64,000 nt of DNA from Chitinophaga sp. CB10 (lineage in GTDB: Bacteria > Bacteroidota > Bacteroidia > Chitinophagales > Chitinophagaceae). Both the position numbers and the translations under genes were made by a program. Where the stretch lies: the NCBI GenBank assembly GCA_001870995.2, contig MLAV02000023.1, forward strand, positions 7,264 through 71,263, in the 5' to 3' direction. The notes below the pieces were generated by a model. It was not told the DNA's origin, made no database searches, and saw only the letters and a program-made list of their open reading frames with translations. Positions 26,097 to 34,258 of this stretch are shown in pieces. Positions within the stretch are counted from its first letter, which is position 1, and each line of letters begins with the position of its first letter.

Positions 26097-26546
26097 ATGA
26101 AGGCTTTGTTCCTGTTACTCTTTCTGTTTCCCATGCAGCAATCCCGGATAGCAGATATCCGGTACCAGGTATATTACATCAATACCCACCTGAAGGTATT
26201 TAAGCAAAAACAGGTGTCCCACCCGGAAGGCCAAAGCACGGAAGGTGGCATGTCTGTCGCCTACTATGCGAAAGATACGCTCCGGCTGATCACGGATAAT
26301 ACATATTGGGAAAACGGGAAAGAAATAACACAATACTACTTTCACGAGGGCGAACTCATTTTTGCCTACATTATCCGGCTGGCATACAACCGCCCTATCT
26401 ACGACAAGGATTTTGATTACAACAAGAGTAAAAAGACAGAGCAGCGATACTATTTCTATCATAAAAAAATTATAAAGGGGGGAGATAAGGGAGCCCCTTA
26501 TCTTTTAGCCGCGCACGACCTGGCATCCAGCCTTCCGCGGCCTTAA
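26097..26546 (+). CDS. Small hypothetical protein, probably frameshifted at the 3' end
   Basis: I prefer the ATG at 26097 (MKALFLLLFLFPMQQ, signal-like) over 25935, which lies inside the sigma gene. The product is 149 aa with an aromatic, beta-rich middle (YQVYYINTHLKVF, then ITQYYFHEGELIFAYI) and no family I know. The frame runs straight through a rho-independent terminator at 26483-26506, which a gene should not do. Removing one A from the 7-A run at 26463-26469 would give TAA just before that hairpin. The last 25 residues are therefore suspect, and the natural product may end near YYFYHKK. Confidence 0.55.
   Translation: MKALFLLLFLFPMQQSRIADIRYQVYYINTHLKVFKQKQVSHPEGQSTEGGMSVAYYAKDTLRLITDNTYWENGKEITQYYFHEGELIFAYIIRLAYNRPIYDKDFDYNKSKKTEQRYYFYHKKIIKGGDKGAPYLLAAHDLASSLPRP
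26483..26506 (+). terminator. Rho-independent terminator
   Basis: AGATAAGGG (26483-26491), a 3-nt loop, CCCTTATCT (26495-26503) and TTT. It lies inside the apparent frame of the preceding small gene, which supports a displaced stop codon there. Confidence 0.75.
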
Positions 26547-26732
26547 ACGTGGTTACGTCGTGGCGCGGTTTGATAGGCCTTCCGGGAATCCCTTAGGCTG
26601 CTACCGGCCCGGTGCCCGGAAATATCCCTATAGCGGAAACGCCTGCACGGCTCCGGGCAGCCACAGTTTCCTGGCCTATTTTGCCGTACAGGTCAATTCC
26701 GTTGAGTGCCTCCTACCTGGTGGATGGCCCGT

Positions 26733-27581
26733 TTATCTCCCAAACACCGCCTGCCCCTCATTATTCAACCCCGTAAACGGATGCTCCCCACTATCCAGCA
26801 CCGCTTTCACCAGCTCCACATCCCTGCTCTGCTGGTACAGCACCGTCATCCAAACGGACCAGTTGCCGCTGTACCACGCCGTCATCGCAATCTGTTTGAT
26901 CAGCATTTCCCGCAGTTCCGCCTTGTTTTCCTCCTGCAGGTTATCCAGCGCTTTGAGGCGTTGCAGCGCTTCCTCCGCCTCCCGCCAGGCGCGCGTGCGC
27001 TTGAACATCCGGTTGTCAGCCCTTTCCCGCTCTTCCTGCAGCGGCACCCGCAGCTCCCCGGCAGCTTCGTTGTAATATTCCAGCCGCATATTCAGCTGGA
27101 AGTGCGTGATCGTATTCACCGCTTTCTCGTACACCTTTTCTCCCGCCTGTTTATTGGCCACCACAAACACCAGCTCCCTGGGCTCGGAGGAAATCGCCTG
27201 CCCGTCCTCTTCCACGATGTACTGCACCTTGCGGAGTTCGTACAGGAATGGACTGTTGACCAGGGAAAAAGTAATATCCCTGTCCGGCCAGAGCATAGCC
27301 GCGGCGCTTTCCTTATTGAGCGCCGGCACGCGGATGTGATTACGGCAATCGTTGCAGATCAGCAGCAGGTCGTCCCACTCCTGCAACGTCAGTACCTCCG
27401 GCCAGGCGGCCAGGTAGCGGAGATGCTCCACCTGGTAATCGCTCAGCGGCATTTCGCAATAGGAGCAATAGTTGCCCAGCGATTCGATGAGGGCATGATG
27501 TATGTCCGTTGTTTGCTTTGCGGCACTGGTAGCGCCAAGCGTATGCAGATAGTCTGGTTGTATTTTTTTTACTGGTCGCAT
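26733..27581 (-). CDS. HNH-type zinc-binding nuclease-like protein, 282 aa
   Basis: An N-terminal HNH-type core shows NYCSYCEMPL (Cys39, Cys42), VEH (Glu52-His53) and LLLICNDCRNH (Cys76, Cys79), the treble-clef arrangement of CxxC-anchored HNH endonucleases. The usual central Asn is replaced by Asp (EWDDLL), which may affect activity. The rest is charged and helical with a coiled-coil-like stretch at about 175-225 (EERERADNRMFKRTRAWREAEEALQRL). It starts MRPV, as does the neighbouring HNH gene, and lies 5 bp downstream of it. The target is unknown; a defence or DNA-processing role is possible but unproven. Confidence 0.7.
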   Translation of the reverse strand: MRPVKKIQPDYLHTLGATSAAKQTTDIHHALIESLGNYCSYCEMPLSDYQVEHLRYLAAWPEVLTLQEWDDLLLICNDCRNHIRVPALNKESAAAMLWPDRDITFSLVNSPFLYELRKVQYIVEEDGQAISSEPRELVFVVANKQAGEKVYEKAVNTITHFQLNMRLEYYNEAAGELRVPLQEERERADNRMFKRTRAWREAEEALQRLKALDNLQEENKAELREMLIKQIAMTAWYSGNWSVWMTVLYQQSRDVELVKAVLDSGEHPFTGLNNEGQAVFGR

Positions 27582-27586
27582 AATCG

Positions 27587-28738
27587 TTACAGGATTGGAA
27601 GGTTATTAATATTGGTACCCGGAAAATAGTACAGTGGCTGACCCGGATCGCAGCTGACGCTACGGAATAACAAATAGATGCTGGGGTTCACGGCAGGCCC
27701 TGAAACCATGTAGAAAATCCAGGACCATATTTCAAAGAAACCCGCATTCTTCGCCGTCTGGAAGATCTGCCCCAGCATCAGGTTCCAGCCCTCGGAGCCG
27801 GGTGTAAACCGCTGCAGGTTGCTGAGGGAAGTGATGCAGTTGAGCCAGGCAACGGTGCGGTTGGTCACCCTGCGGTCGGAATAATTATCCATCTCATACT
27901 GGTTCAGCTGCACAATATCGATAAAGTTATCCTCCATGGCCTGCAGCTTCGGCTTGTCCGGCGAGTTGCCGCCGGAGTTGGTGCCTACCTGCGCCACCAC
28001 GGCTATGGGTTGCGCAAATCCCACAATCTTTGCCACCACTATATTGCGGTTGATACCTACCATCCGGTTGTTGAAATCCAGCGCAGAATTGTCGCTCAGC
28101 CGGGAGCCCGCGCTTGCATTAAAATAAACAACAGGCAGCCCCGCCCAGGTGATCGTACCGGTGTTCGGCCATACCTGCCTTTGCATGCCGCCGTTCATCA
28201 CATCGGTTAAATTCGTGGGCGTGCCGTTGTACATATTGGCCCAGTTGTAGGATTCGCTCCAGGTGGGTTTGGCGCCTTTATAAGAGTTGCAGGTAGGGCA
28301 CGACAAAAAGAAGTTCGTGTAATACAGCATCTGGGAAGGGAATACCTGCTTCGGCAGGCAATGCTCCACGGCAAGTGAACTGTCCTGCACCGGCATACCG
28401 CAATAGCTGCAGTATTCGCCGTAGTTGTCAATCAGCGCGCCGCGCGCATTGCCGTATTTCACGTTGTCGTTCGTGGAAAAATACGCGATCAGCGCATTGA
28501 TGAAGTCCGCCGTCTTCTGCGGCAGGCCGCTCCACTTGTCCGCGCCGTTGTTTTGTACCGTCAGCTGCGCCATGAGGTCTAATACCTGCGCGGTAGCATA
28601 AGTGCCGGTAGTAGTACCGTTTCCTGCCAGCAGGGGAATGCCGAAGTCGTTCAGGCCATCCATGATGATTTTGGTCCTGGTAGTCATGGCGTCCGGGATG
28701 GCATAACCGGGAGTTGGATTCATTAATACAGGTCTCAT
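27587..28738 (-). CDS. HNH-type nuclease-like protein, 383 aa, first gene of an HNH pair
   Basis: An HNH core lies after a 105-residue N-terminal region: EYCSYCGMPV (Cys110, Cys113), AVEH (Glu125-His126), TNFFLSCPTCNSYKG (Asn142, Cys147, Cys150, Asn151). All expected residues are present, unlike in its downstream partner. The N-terminus starts MRPVLMNPTPGYAI. The C-terminal half has no signature I recognise, is Trp- and Asn-rich, and contains YSDRRVTNRTVAWLN, also seen in other HNH proteins where a conserved Arg follows the core. No signal peptide. It probably forms a two-gene operon with the HNH gene at 26733. Confidence 0.72.
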   Translation of the reverse strand: MRPVLMNPTPGYAIPDAMTTRTKIIMDGLNDFGIPLLAGNGTTTGTYATAQVLDLMAQLTVQNNGADKWSGLPQKTADFINALIAYFSTNDNVKYGNARGALIDNYGEYCSYCGMPVQDSSLAVEHCLPKQVFPSQMLYYTNFFLSCPTCNSYKGAKPTWSESYNWANMYNGTPTNLTDVMNGGMQRQVWPNTGTITWAGLPVVYFNASAGSRLSDNSALDFNNRMVGINRNIVVAKIVGFAQPIAVVAQVGTNSGGNSPDKPKLQAMEDNFIDIVQLNQYEMDNYSDRRVTNRTVAWLNCITSLSNLQRFTPGSEGWNLMLGQIFQTAKNAGFFEIWSWIFYMVSGPAVNPSIYLLFRSVSCDPGQPLYYFPGTNINNLPIL

Positions 28739-28940
28739 ATCGTTTGTTTTTAGTGGGGACCATCAAGGTCCTTGTTCAGGATAGTGAATGGAAGTTAAGC
28801 GCCCTGCCAGCGGGCGTTTGGGGATACCGCTGCATTGCCGGACAAAATTGCCAAACAGCTGGTAGAATTACTATTTCACGATATTTCAAAAAGAGAGGGA
28901 GGAGTGGGGTTAACTTAAAAAAAACAGCAGGTATCGCCGC

Positions 28941-29447
28941 CTACGGCAATACCTTTTCAAACGCTTTACGGGCAGCGCCGCGGAAGTACACTTCCCCGCA
29001 ATAGGTATAGCCCAGCTTCTCAAAAATTTTCAGCATGCCGGGGTTGTCGAAGTTGGTATCCGCGCGCACGCTGCGTATGCCGCGCTGTTGGGCAAAGCGT
29101 TCAATTTCTTTCAGCATCAGCTGCGCCAGGCCTTTCCCGAGTTGACTTTCATCGATGGCTACGCGGTGGTACACGACGAAGTCGCCCTCCGTGAGCCATT
29201 TGCCCTCGATGTCCGCATAGGCCGGCTCATTGTTGATCATCACCGCCGTATAACCTGCGATCGCTTCGCCATCCGTCAGCACATAGCCGTAACCGTTAGC
29301 CACGTCCTGCTGCACAATCGCTTCGTTGGGATAGCCGTCCTGCCACTGGTTGCTGCCATCGGCTTTCCTTCGGCGGATGGCCTGTTGCAGTATGTTCCAG
29401 ATGGCGGGAATGTCCGCCGTAACTGCCTGCCGGAATGTATATGCCAT
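28941..29447 (-). CDS. GNAT-family N-acetyltransferase
   Basis: I chose the ATG at 29447, which starts at the usual GNAT beginning (TFRQAVTADIPAIWNILQQA); the longer frame to 29618 adds 57 residues unlike the family. The 168-aa protein carries the acetyl-CoA loop as QLGKGLAQLMLKE (pattern GxGxG/A) and the C-terminal motif NPGMLKIFEKLGYTYCGEV. The substrate cannot be read from sequence. It is divergent from the FMN reductase gene at 29641. Confidence 0.87.
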   Translation of the reverse strand: MAYTFRQAVTADIPAIWNILQQAIRRRKADGSNQWQDGYPNEAIVQQDVANGYGYVLTDGEAIAGYTAVMINNEPAYADIEGKWLTEGDFVVYHRVAIDESQLGKGLAQLMLKEIERFAQQRGIRSVRADTNFDNPGMLKIFEKLGYTYCGEVYFRGAARKAFEKVLP

Positions 29448-29640
29448 TGTATGGGAATGTTTATGGTTCGCTGCAAAGGTCTGTTGTTCCATCCATTTGC
29501 AGGAATCTTTTTTTAGATGGAACCGATCGGTAAAAACGATGGATGCCGCCGTAAGTTCCCCGAACTTTTCTTCCCCCCGGTTGTTACCATTGCAGCTTCG
29601 TCTTCGCACTTTTTTCACCTATAAAAATTAACGCTAACAT

Positions 29641-30195
29641 ATGAGCAAAGTAATTGGCATCATCGCCGGCAGCCTCCGCAAGGAGTCCTTCTCCAAAAAA
29701 ATCGCCCGGGTAGTGCAGGGCATGGCCCCGGAAGGCTTTGAGTTTAAAATCATCCCGTTGGACGACCTGCCCGTTTACAACCAGGATTTTGATGATCACC
29801 AGCAGGTACCGCCGTCCTACGTTACGTTCAGGGATGCCATCCGCGCGCTGGACGGGGTGATATTCATTACGCCGGAATACAACCGCTCCGTGCCGGGCGT
29901 GCTGAAGAACGCGCTGGACGTGGCTTCGCGCCCATATGGCAAAAGCGCATGGACGGGCAAGCCGGCGGCCATCTTTAGCAATTCCCCCGGGAATTTATCC
30001 GGCTTCGGGGCCAATCATCACCTGCGCCAAAGCCTGGTGTTCCTCAATATGCCTGCCATGGCGCAGCCGGAAGTCTATCTCCACTCGATCAACAAGGATT
30101 TTGACGAAGCGGGGAATATGACCAATGAAAGTACCCGCGACTTCCTCAAAAAAGCCGTGGACGCGTTTATCGCCTTCTATAACAAGAATACCTGA
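29641..30195 (+). CDS. NADPH-dependent FMN reductase
   Basis: A 184-aa flavodoxin-fold protein. The FMN phosphate loop is GSLRKESFSKK (residues 10-20), and the family signature PEYNRSVPGVLKNALD lies near 80-95. It reduces quinones, chromate, azo compounds or other small oxidants with NAD(P)H; the real substrate is unknown. It is followed after 12 bp by a zinc alcohol dehydrogenase on the same strand, so the two are probably co-transcribed. Confidence 0.9.
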   Translation: MSKVIGIIAGSLRKESFSKKIARVVQGMAPEGFEFKIIPLDDLPVYNQDFDDHQQVPPSYVTFRDAIRALDGVIFITPEYNRSVPGVLKNALDVASRPYGKSAWTGKPAAIFSNSPGNLSGFGANHHLRQSLVFLNMPAMAQPEVYLHSINKDFDEAGNMTNESTRDFLKKAVDAFIAFYNKNT

Positions 30196-30207
30196 CGAAT
30201 AAAAACC

Positions 30208-31239
30208 ATGCATATGAAAGCAGTAAGATTTTTCGGACACAAAGATGTGCGCGTAGTTAACGACATGGAAAAGCCCGTCCCAACAGGCGATGAAGTGCTG
30301 CTGAAGATCGGCGCTGCCGGCGTTTGCCATTCGGACCTGCACATCATTGACGAAGGTACCGTGCAGGGCGCCGTGTTCACCCTCGGCCACGAAAACGCCG
30401 GCTGGGTGGAGGAAACCGGCCCCAGCGTGAAAGGATTTAAGAAAGGCGACGCCGTGCTGGTGTACGGCCCCTGGGGCTGCGGCCACTGTAAGCCCTGCCA
30501 GCATTCGGCGGAAAACTATTGCGACCACCAGTCGGAACTGCCCTTTGGCGGCGGCCTCGGCTTAAACGGCGGCATGGCGGATTATATGCTCGTGCCATCC
30601 TCCCGGCTGCTGGTGCCCATCTATGACCTGGACCCCATCGTAGCCGCGCCCCTTACGGATGCCGCGCTCACGCCGTATTCCGCCATCAAGCGCTCGCTGC
30701 ATAAGCTCATGCCGGATGAATTTGTAGTTGTGATCGGCATCGGCGGACTAGGCCACGTAGCCGTGCAAATCCTCCGGGAAACCACCGGGGCGGCCATTAT
30801 CGCCTGCGACGTTACGCAGGACAGGCTCGATTTTGCGAAGGAGCTCGGCGCCGCCTACGGCGTCAACTCCAGGGACCCGGACGCGGCGGAGCAGATCAAA
30901 AAGATCACGGGTATTAAAAAAGCGAAAGTGGTGCTGGATTTTGTAGGCGCTACCGCCACCATTGAGCTGGGCGCCAAAACCGTTTCCCTCGACGGGGACC
31001 TTACCATCGTGGGCCTTGGCGGCGGCAATTTCTCCTACAACATGATGGGCCTGCCCTTTGGCGTGAGCATGACCAACCCTTACTGGGGCAGCCGGACGGA
31101 GCTGATGGAGGTCGTAGGACTTGCCCGGCAGCAAAAGATCCATATCAACATCGAAAAGTATCATTTGGATCAGGCGCTCGAAGTGTACGATAAACTCCGG
31201 AAGGGTCAAATCAAAGGAAGAGCGGTGTTGATACCATAA
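30208..31239 (+). CDS. Zinc-dependent NAD(P) alcohol dehydrogenase
   Basis: A 343-aa medium-chain dehydrogenase; the start is 30208 or the in-frame ATG at 30214. The catalytic zinc ligands are in GVCHSD (Cys40) and GHENAG (His61-Glu62). The structural zinc Cys residues are 91, 94, 97 and 105 (CGHCKPCQHSAENYC). The Rossmann motif is GIGGLGHVAVQ. It oxidises primary or aromatic alcohols or reduces aldehydes; the substrate is not evident. It follows the FMN reductase by 12 bp. Confidence 0.93.
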   Translation: MHMKAVRFFGHKDVRVVNDMEKPVPTGDEVLLKIGAAGVCHSDLHIIDEGTVQGAVFTLGHENAGWVEETGPSVKGFKKGDAVLVYGPWGCGHCKPCQHSAENYCDHQSELPFGGGLGLNGGMADYMLVPSSRLLVPIYDLDPIVAAPLTDAALTPYSAIKRSLHKLMPDEFVVVIGIGGLGHVAVQILRETTGAAIIACDVTQDRLDFAKELGAAYGVNSRDPDAAEQIKKITGIKKAKVVLDFVGATATIELGAKTVSLDGDLTIVGLGGGNFSYNMMGLPFGVSMTNPYWGSRTELMEVVGLARQQKIHINIEKYHLDQALEVYDKLRKGQIKGRAVLIP

Positions 31240-31425
31240 ATTTTCCTTCGGACGTTTTTTTTGTGAGGAGGGGAAAAATATAGCGCCGCGGCATTTTATT
31301 TTTCCCCCCATTATTAAAAAACTACGCCGCCCTATGCCGTATTACCATATAGGCGCGCTAATGCAGCCGCCCCTCCCGACCTAAGCCCCGCAAAGCCCGC
31401 ATTTTCCCAAAAATCAAAAAATAAA

Positions 31426-31473
31426 TTTGCGTAGTTAAATGGCTACATGTATATTTGTAGTCAAATAGCTACA
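31426..31473 (+). promoter_or_regulatory. Bacteroidota promoter with ArsR operator repeats
   Basis: TTTG at 31426-31429 and TATATTTG at 31450-31457, 20 bp apart, match the Bacteroidota -33/-7 consensus (TTTG, TAnnTTTG). Two 17-bp direct repeats of the form GTAGnnAAATnnCTACA lie at 31431-31447 and 31457-31473. One is between the promoter elements and one over the start of transcription. Each is an imperfect palindrome, as expected for an ArsR dimer site that represses its own operon. Confidence 0.75.
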
Positions 31474-31475
31474 TA

Positions 31476-31802
31476 ATGAATTTACGAAGAGATGTATTTC
31501 AGGCAATAGCTGACCCTACCCGGAGGGCCATACTGGTACTGGTGGCGGCCCACGCCATGACCGCCGGCGCCATCGCCGCCAATTTCGACACCGCCAGGCC
31601 CACGGTATCCCGGCACCTGGCCATACTCACGGAATGTGAATTATTAAGGCAGGAGCAGAACGGCAGAGAAATTTACTATCATTTAAATCCTGAAAAAATG
31701 AAAGAGATCGCCGATTTCATTGAACCGTTCCGCAAACATTGGGACGATAAGTTCAACAAGCTGGAAGACATTATGCGTCAATACAAAACCAAAAAATCAT
31801 AG
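31476..31802 (+). CDS. ArsR-family transcriptional regulator
   Basis: A 108-aa winged-helix protein (VFQAIADPTRRAILVLV, then the recognition helix in TARPTVSRHLAILTECELLR and the wing QEQNGREIYYHLN). It has no Cys metal site, so it belongs to the non-metal ArsR group commonly paired with SRPBCC/AHSA1 proteins. It is the first gene of a four-gene operon with 3 to 10-bp gaps and very likely binds the direct repeats at 31431-31473. Confidence 0.93.
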   Translation: MNLRRDVFQAIADPTRRAILVLVAAHAMTAGAIAANFDTARPTVSRHLAILTECELLRQEQNGREIYYHLNPEKMKEIADFIEPFRKHWDDKFNKLEDIMRQYKTKKS

Positions 31803-31805
31803 CAC

Positions 31806-32273
31806 ATGGAAAGGAAAACCCAGGTACGCGCCGAAGACGGGAAACAGGAATTAACCATCACCCGCGAATTTGAACTGCCGGTGGACCTGCTGTTCAGGGC
31901 CTACGCCGAGCCGGAAATCATTGAACAATGGATGGGCACCAAAGTGGTGAGCTTCAGCGGTAAGCGGCATGGGCACTGGCAATACCAAACGTCCGACAAG
32001 GAAGGCAAGGTGGTATTCAGCGCCAACGGCACTTTTCACGCATTTGAAAAGGATACTAAAATTATCCGGACGTTCGAAATGGAAAACACGGGCTTCGGCG
32101 TACAGCTGGAATTCCTGCAGTTTGAACCGCTGACGGAAGATACCAGTAAGCTCACCGTGCATATCCTGTACGGCTCTCCTGCAGAGCGCGACCAGTTTCT
32201 GAAAATAGGCATGGATAAAGGCATGAATATGGCCCATAACCGCCTGCAACAAATCGTAGAAAAATTAAAATAA
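31806..32273 (+). CDS. SRPBCC (AHSA1-like) domain protein
   Basis: A 155-aa START/Bet v1-fold protein. The pattern ITREFELPVDLLFRAYAEPEIIEQWMG at the start and NMAHNRLQQIVEKL at the end is typical of the AHSA1 group. These proteins hold a hydrophobic ligand; the ligand here is unknown. It lies 3 bp after the ArsR gene, a pairing seen in many bacteria in which ligand binding may tie to the regulator. Confidence 0.9.
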   Translation: MERKTQVRAEDGKQELTITREFELPVDLLFRAYAEPEIIEQWMGTKVVSFSGKRHGHWQYQTSDKEGKVVFSANGTFHAFEKDTKIIRTFEMENTGFGVQLEFLQFEPLTEDTSKLTVHILYGSPAERDQFLKIGMDKGMNMAHNRLQQIVEKLK

Positions 32274-32278
32274 GCGTC

Positions 32279-32662
32279 ATGTCCAAAAGAGATAAAATCA
32301 TATACTGGATCGCCACCATTTGGCTCTCCCTCGGGATGGTATCCACCGGCATTGTGCAACTCATGCACGTTCCTAAAGACACGGAAATGGTAACGGCCAT
32401 GGGATACCCCGCCTACCTGCTCACCCTCATCGGCATCTGGAAGCTCCTCGGCGTAGTGGCCGTTTTGGCGCCGCGCTTTCCGCTGGTGAAGGAATGGGCG
32501 TACGCAGGATTTTTCTTCTGTATGTCCGGCGCCGTATATTCGCATATCGTATCAGGCCACGGCTTCAGCGATATCTGGCCGCCTATGCTGCTGCTGGCGC
32601 TGACTGTTATCTCCTGGTATTTCCGCCCGGCCAGCCGTAAGCTGGCTACCGTTAACGCATAA
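32279..32662 (+). CDS. DoxX-like small membrane protein
   Basis: A 127-aa protein with four predicted membrane helices (IIYWIATIWLSLGMVSTGIVQ, YLLTLIGIWKLLGVVAVLA, WAYAGFFFCMSGAVYSHIV, LLLALTVISWYF), the layout of DoxX-like proteins. It lies 5 bp after the SRPBCC gene. DoxX-like proteins are linked to redox or thiol stress in some bacteria, but no catalytic residue can be assigned here. Confidence 0.85.
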   Translation: MSKRDKIIYWIATIWLSLGMVSTGIVQLMHVPKDTEMVTAMGYPAYLLTLIGIWKLLGVVAVLAPRFPLVKEWAYAGFFFCMSGAVYSHIVSGHGFSDIWPPMLLLALTVISWYFRPASRKLATVNA

Positions 32663-32672
32663 ACGTAATACT

Positions 32673-33251
32673 ATGAATCCTAAGGTAGACGCCTTCATCG
32701 ACAGAGCCGATAAATGGCAGAAAGAATTTGAAACGCTCCGCAGCATCATGCTCGATTGTCCGCTCGAAGAGGAACTGAAGTGGGGCGTGCCCTGCTACGC
32801 TTACCACGGCAAGAACGTAGTGCTGATACATGGTTTTAAAGACTACTGCGCGATCCTGTTCCATAAAGGCAGCCTGATGGCTGATCCGGAAGGGGTGCTG
32901 ATCCAGCAGACGGAAAACGTGCAGGCAGCCCGGCAGATGCGCTTTACCTCCCTCAAGGAAATAGTAAAGCTGAAAGCGGTCATAAAAGCCTATGTGTACG
33001 AGGCCATTGAAATTGAAAAAGCAGGGCTGGAAGTGAAGTTTAAGAAGGCAACGGAATATCCTGTGCCGGAGGAGTTTCAGCAGGAGCTGGATACCCGGCC
33101 CGGACTCAAAAAAGCTTTTGAAGCCCTGACCCCCGGCCGGCAACGCGGCTACCTGCTGTATTTTGCCGCTGCCAAACAGGCTAAAACCCGCGCCGCAAGA
33201 GTGGAGAAATACCTGGATCATATCCTGGCGGGCAAAGGCCTGGACGACTGA
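32673..33251 (+). CDS. YdeI/OmdA-family protein with DUF1801 domain
   Basis: A 192-aa protein with a DUF1801 domain at about 15-120 (LDCPLEEELKWGVPCYAYHGKN, CAILFHKGSLM) and a C-terminal OmdA-like segment (LTPGRQRGYLLYFAAAKQAKTRAARVEKYLDHI). This is the YdeI arrangement. The molecular role is unknown, with cytosolic location likely. It closes the ArsR-SRPBCC-DoxX operon and ends 1 bp from the convergent AraC gene. Confidence 0.88.
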   Translation: MNPKVDAFIDRADKWQKEFETLRSIMLDCPLEEELKWGVPCYAYHGKNVVLIHGFKDYCAILFHKGSLMADPEGVLIQQTENVQAARQMRFTSLKEIVKLKAVIKAYVYEAIEIEKAGLEVKFKKATEYPVPEEFQQELDTRPGLKKAFEALTPGRQRGYLLYFAAAKQAKTRAARVEKYLDHILAGKGLDD

Positions 33252-33252
33252 C

Positions 33253-34134
33253 CTACAACGCCCTGTTTTGCAGCCGGTACTTATTGGGCGTCATCCCCGT
33301 CACCTTACTGAATACTTTCGAGAAATGCGGCAGGTTGTCAAACCCTACCTCTGCCGCAATCTCCGTATAGCCGGCATCGGTAGTCGCAATTAAATACTGC
33401 GCCCGCTCAATGCGTTTTTCATGGATATAGTGTAAAGGCCGCAGGCCCGTGAACTGCAGGAACTGCCGGGAAAAATAATCCTGGTTATGATTCACCCTGG
33501 CCGCCAGGAAGGCCACGGTGAGCGGCTCCCGCAGGTGCAGCTGGATGTAGCTGATCGTATCCATGATCCTGGAAGGGATCACATGCCCCGCGCCGCCGCC
33601 CTGCGCCTGCTGATCCACAAAGCGGGAGAGCAGCTGCAGGATGATGCCCTGCGTTTCCAGGTACACGGCATCGCTTTGCAGGTTGTTCAGCTCCTGGTAC
33701 TCCCGGTAAAAAGCGTCCTTTTCATACACCCGCGGATTGTCCGACCGGTTGATGCCCCTGTTGGGATTGATTTGCAGGAGGCGCTTGAAATTGGCAATAT
33801 CCGCCGCAGTAGCCACCCTTTTCATCAGCGTGCGCTTGTTGTAGAAGAGGGACAGGCCATCCGGCGCCTCCTCAAAAAACTGCAGGAAATACTGACTCAG
33901 GTAACTACTGCAATGCAGGTTGCACAAGGTGAAGCTGGGGATTAGGTATAGGTGGCCCGGCGTTAGCTTTATCCGCGCGCCTGGCCCGGAAATCGTGCCC
34001 TCGCCTTCGTCAATGTAATATATCCGGTAGTACGGACTGATCACATGTTTGTAGTTCCACCGCGTATCCAGGTGTACATGATCCACATGCAGCAACGAAA
34101 ATGAATGTTTCAGGAGGCGTTTTCCCATGCCCAT
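33253..34134 (-). CDS. AraC-family transcriptional regulator
   Basis: A 293-aa protein with an N-terminal cupin-like ligand domain (YYRIYYIDEGEGTISGPG, LTPGHLYLIP). The C-terminal double helix-turn-helix (PLTVAFLAARVNHNQDYFSRQF, then TEIAAEVGFDNLPHFSKVFSKVTGMTP) is typical of AraC activators of sugar genes. It is divergent from an aldo-keto reductase of the sugar-dehydrogenase type, and an inverted pair of 11-bp sites lies between the starts, so it probably controls that gene. Confidence 0.92.
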   Translation of the reverse strand: MGMGKRLLKHSFSLLHVDHVHLDTRWNYKHVISPYYRIYYIDEGEGTISGPGARIKLTPGHLYLIPSFTLCNLHCSSYLSQYFLQFFEEAPDGLSLFYNKRTLMKRVATAADIANFKRLLQINPNRGINRSDNPRVYEKDAFYREYQELNNLQSDAVYLETQGIILQLLSRFVDQQAQGGGAGHVIPSRIMDTISYIQLHLREPLTVAFLAARVNHNQDYFSRQFLQFTGLRPLHYIHEKRIERAQYLIATTDAGYTEIAAEVGFDNLPHFSKVFSKVTGMTPNKYRLQNRAL

Positions 34135-34155
34135 AAATCTACTGCATTCAGGTCG

Positions 34156-34248
34156 GATTTGTATAAAATAAAGTCTTAATTGTAATTGCGGCCGCCTCCC
34201 GGGCTAACCTATTTTTGACGGGTTATTGATACTTATCTTATACAAATC
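34156..34248. promoter_or_regulatory. Divergent control region with mirrored 11-bp sites
   Basis: GATTTGTATAA at 34156-34166 is the exact reverse complement of TTATACAAATC at 34238-34248. One sits 22 bp before the AraC start and the other 11 bp before the aldo-keto reductase start. A TATTTTTG box at 34210-34217, with ATTG 21 bp upstream of it, is a candidate promoter for the reductase. Confidence 0.55.
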
Positions 34249-34258
34249 AGCAATTTAC

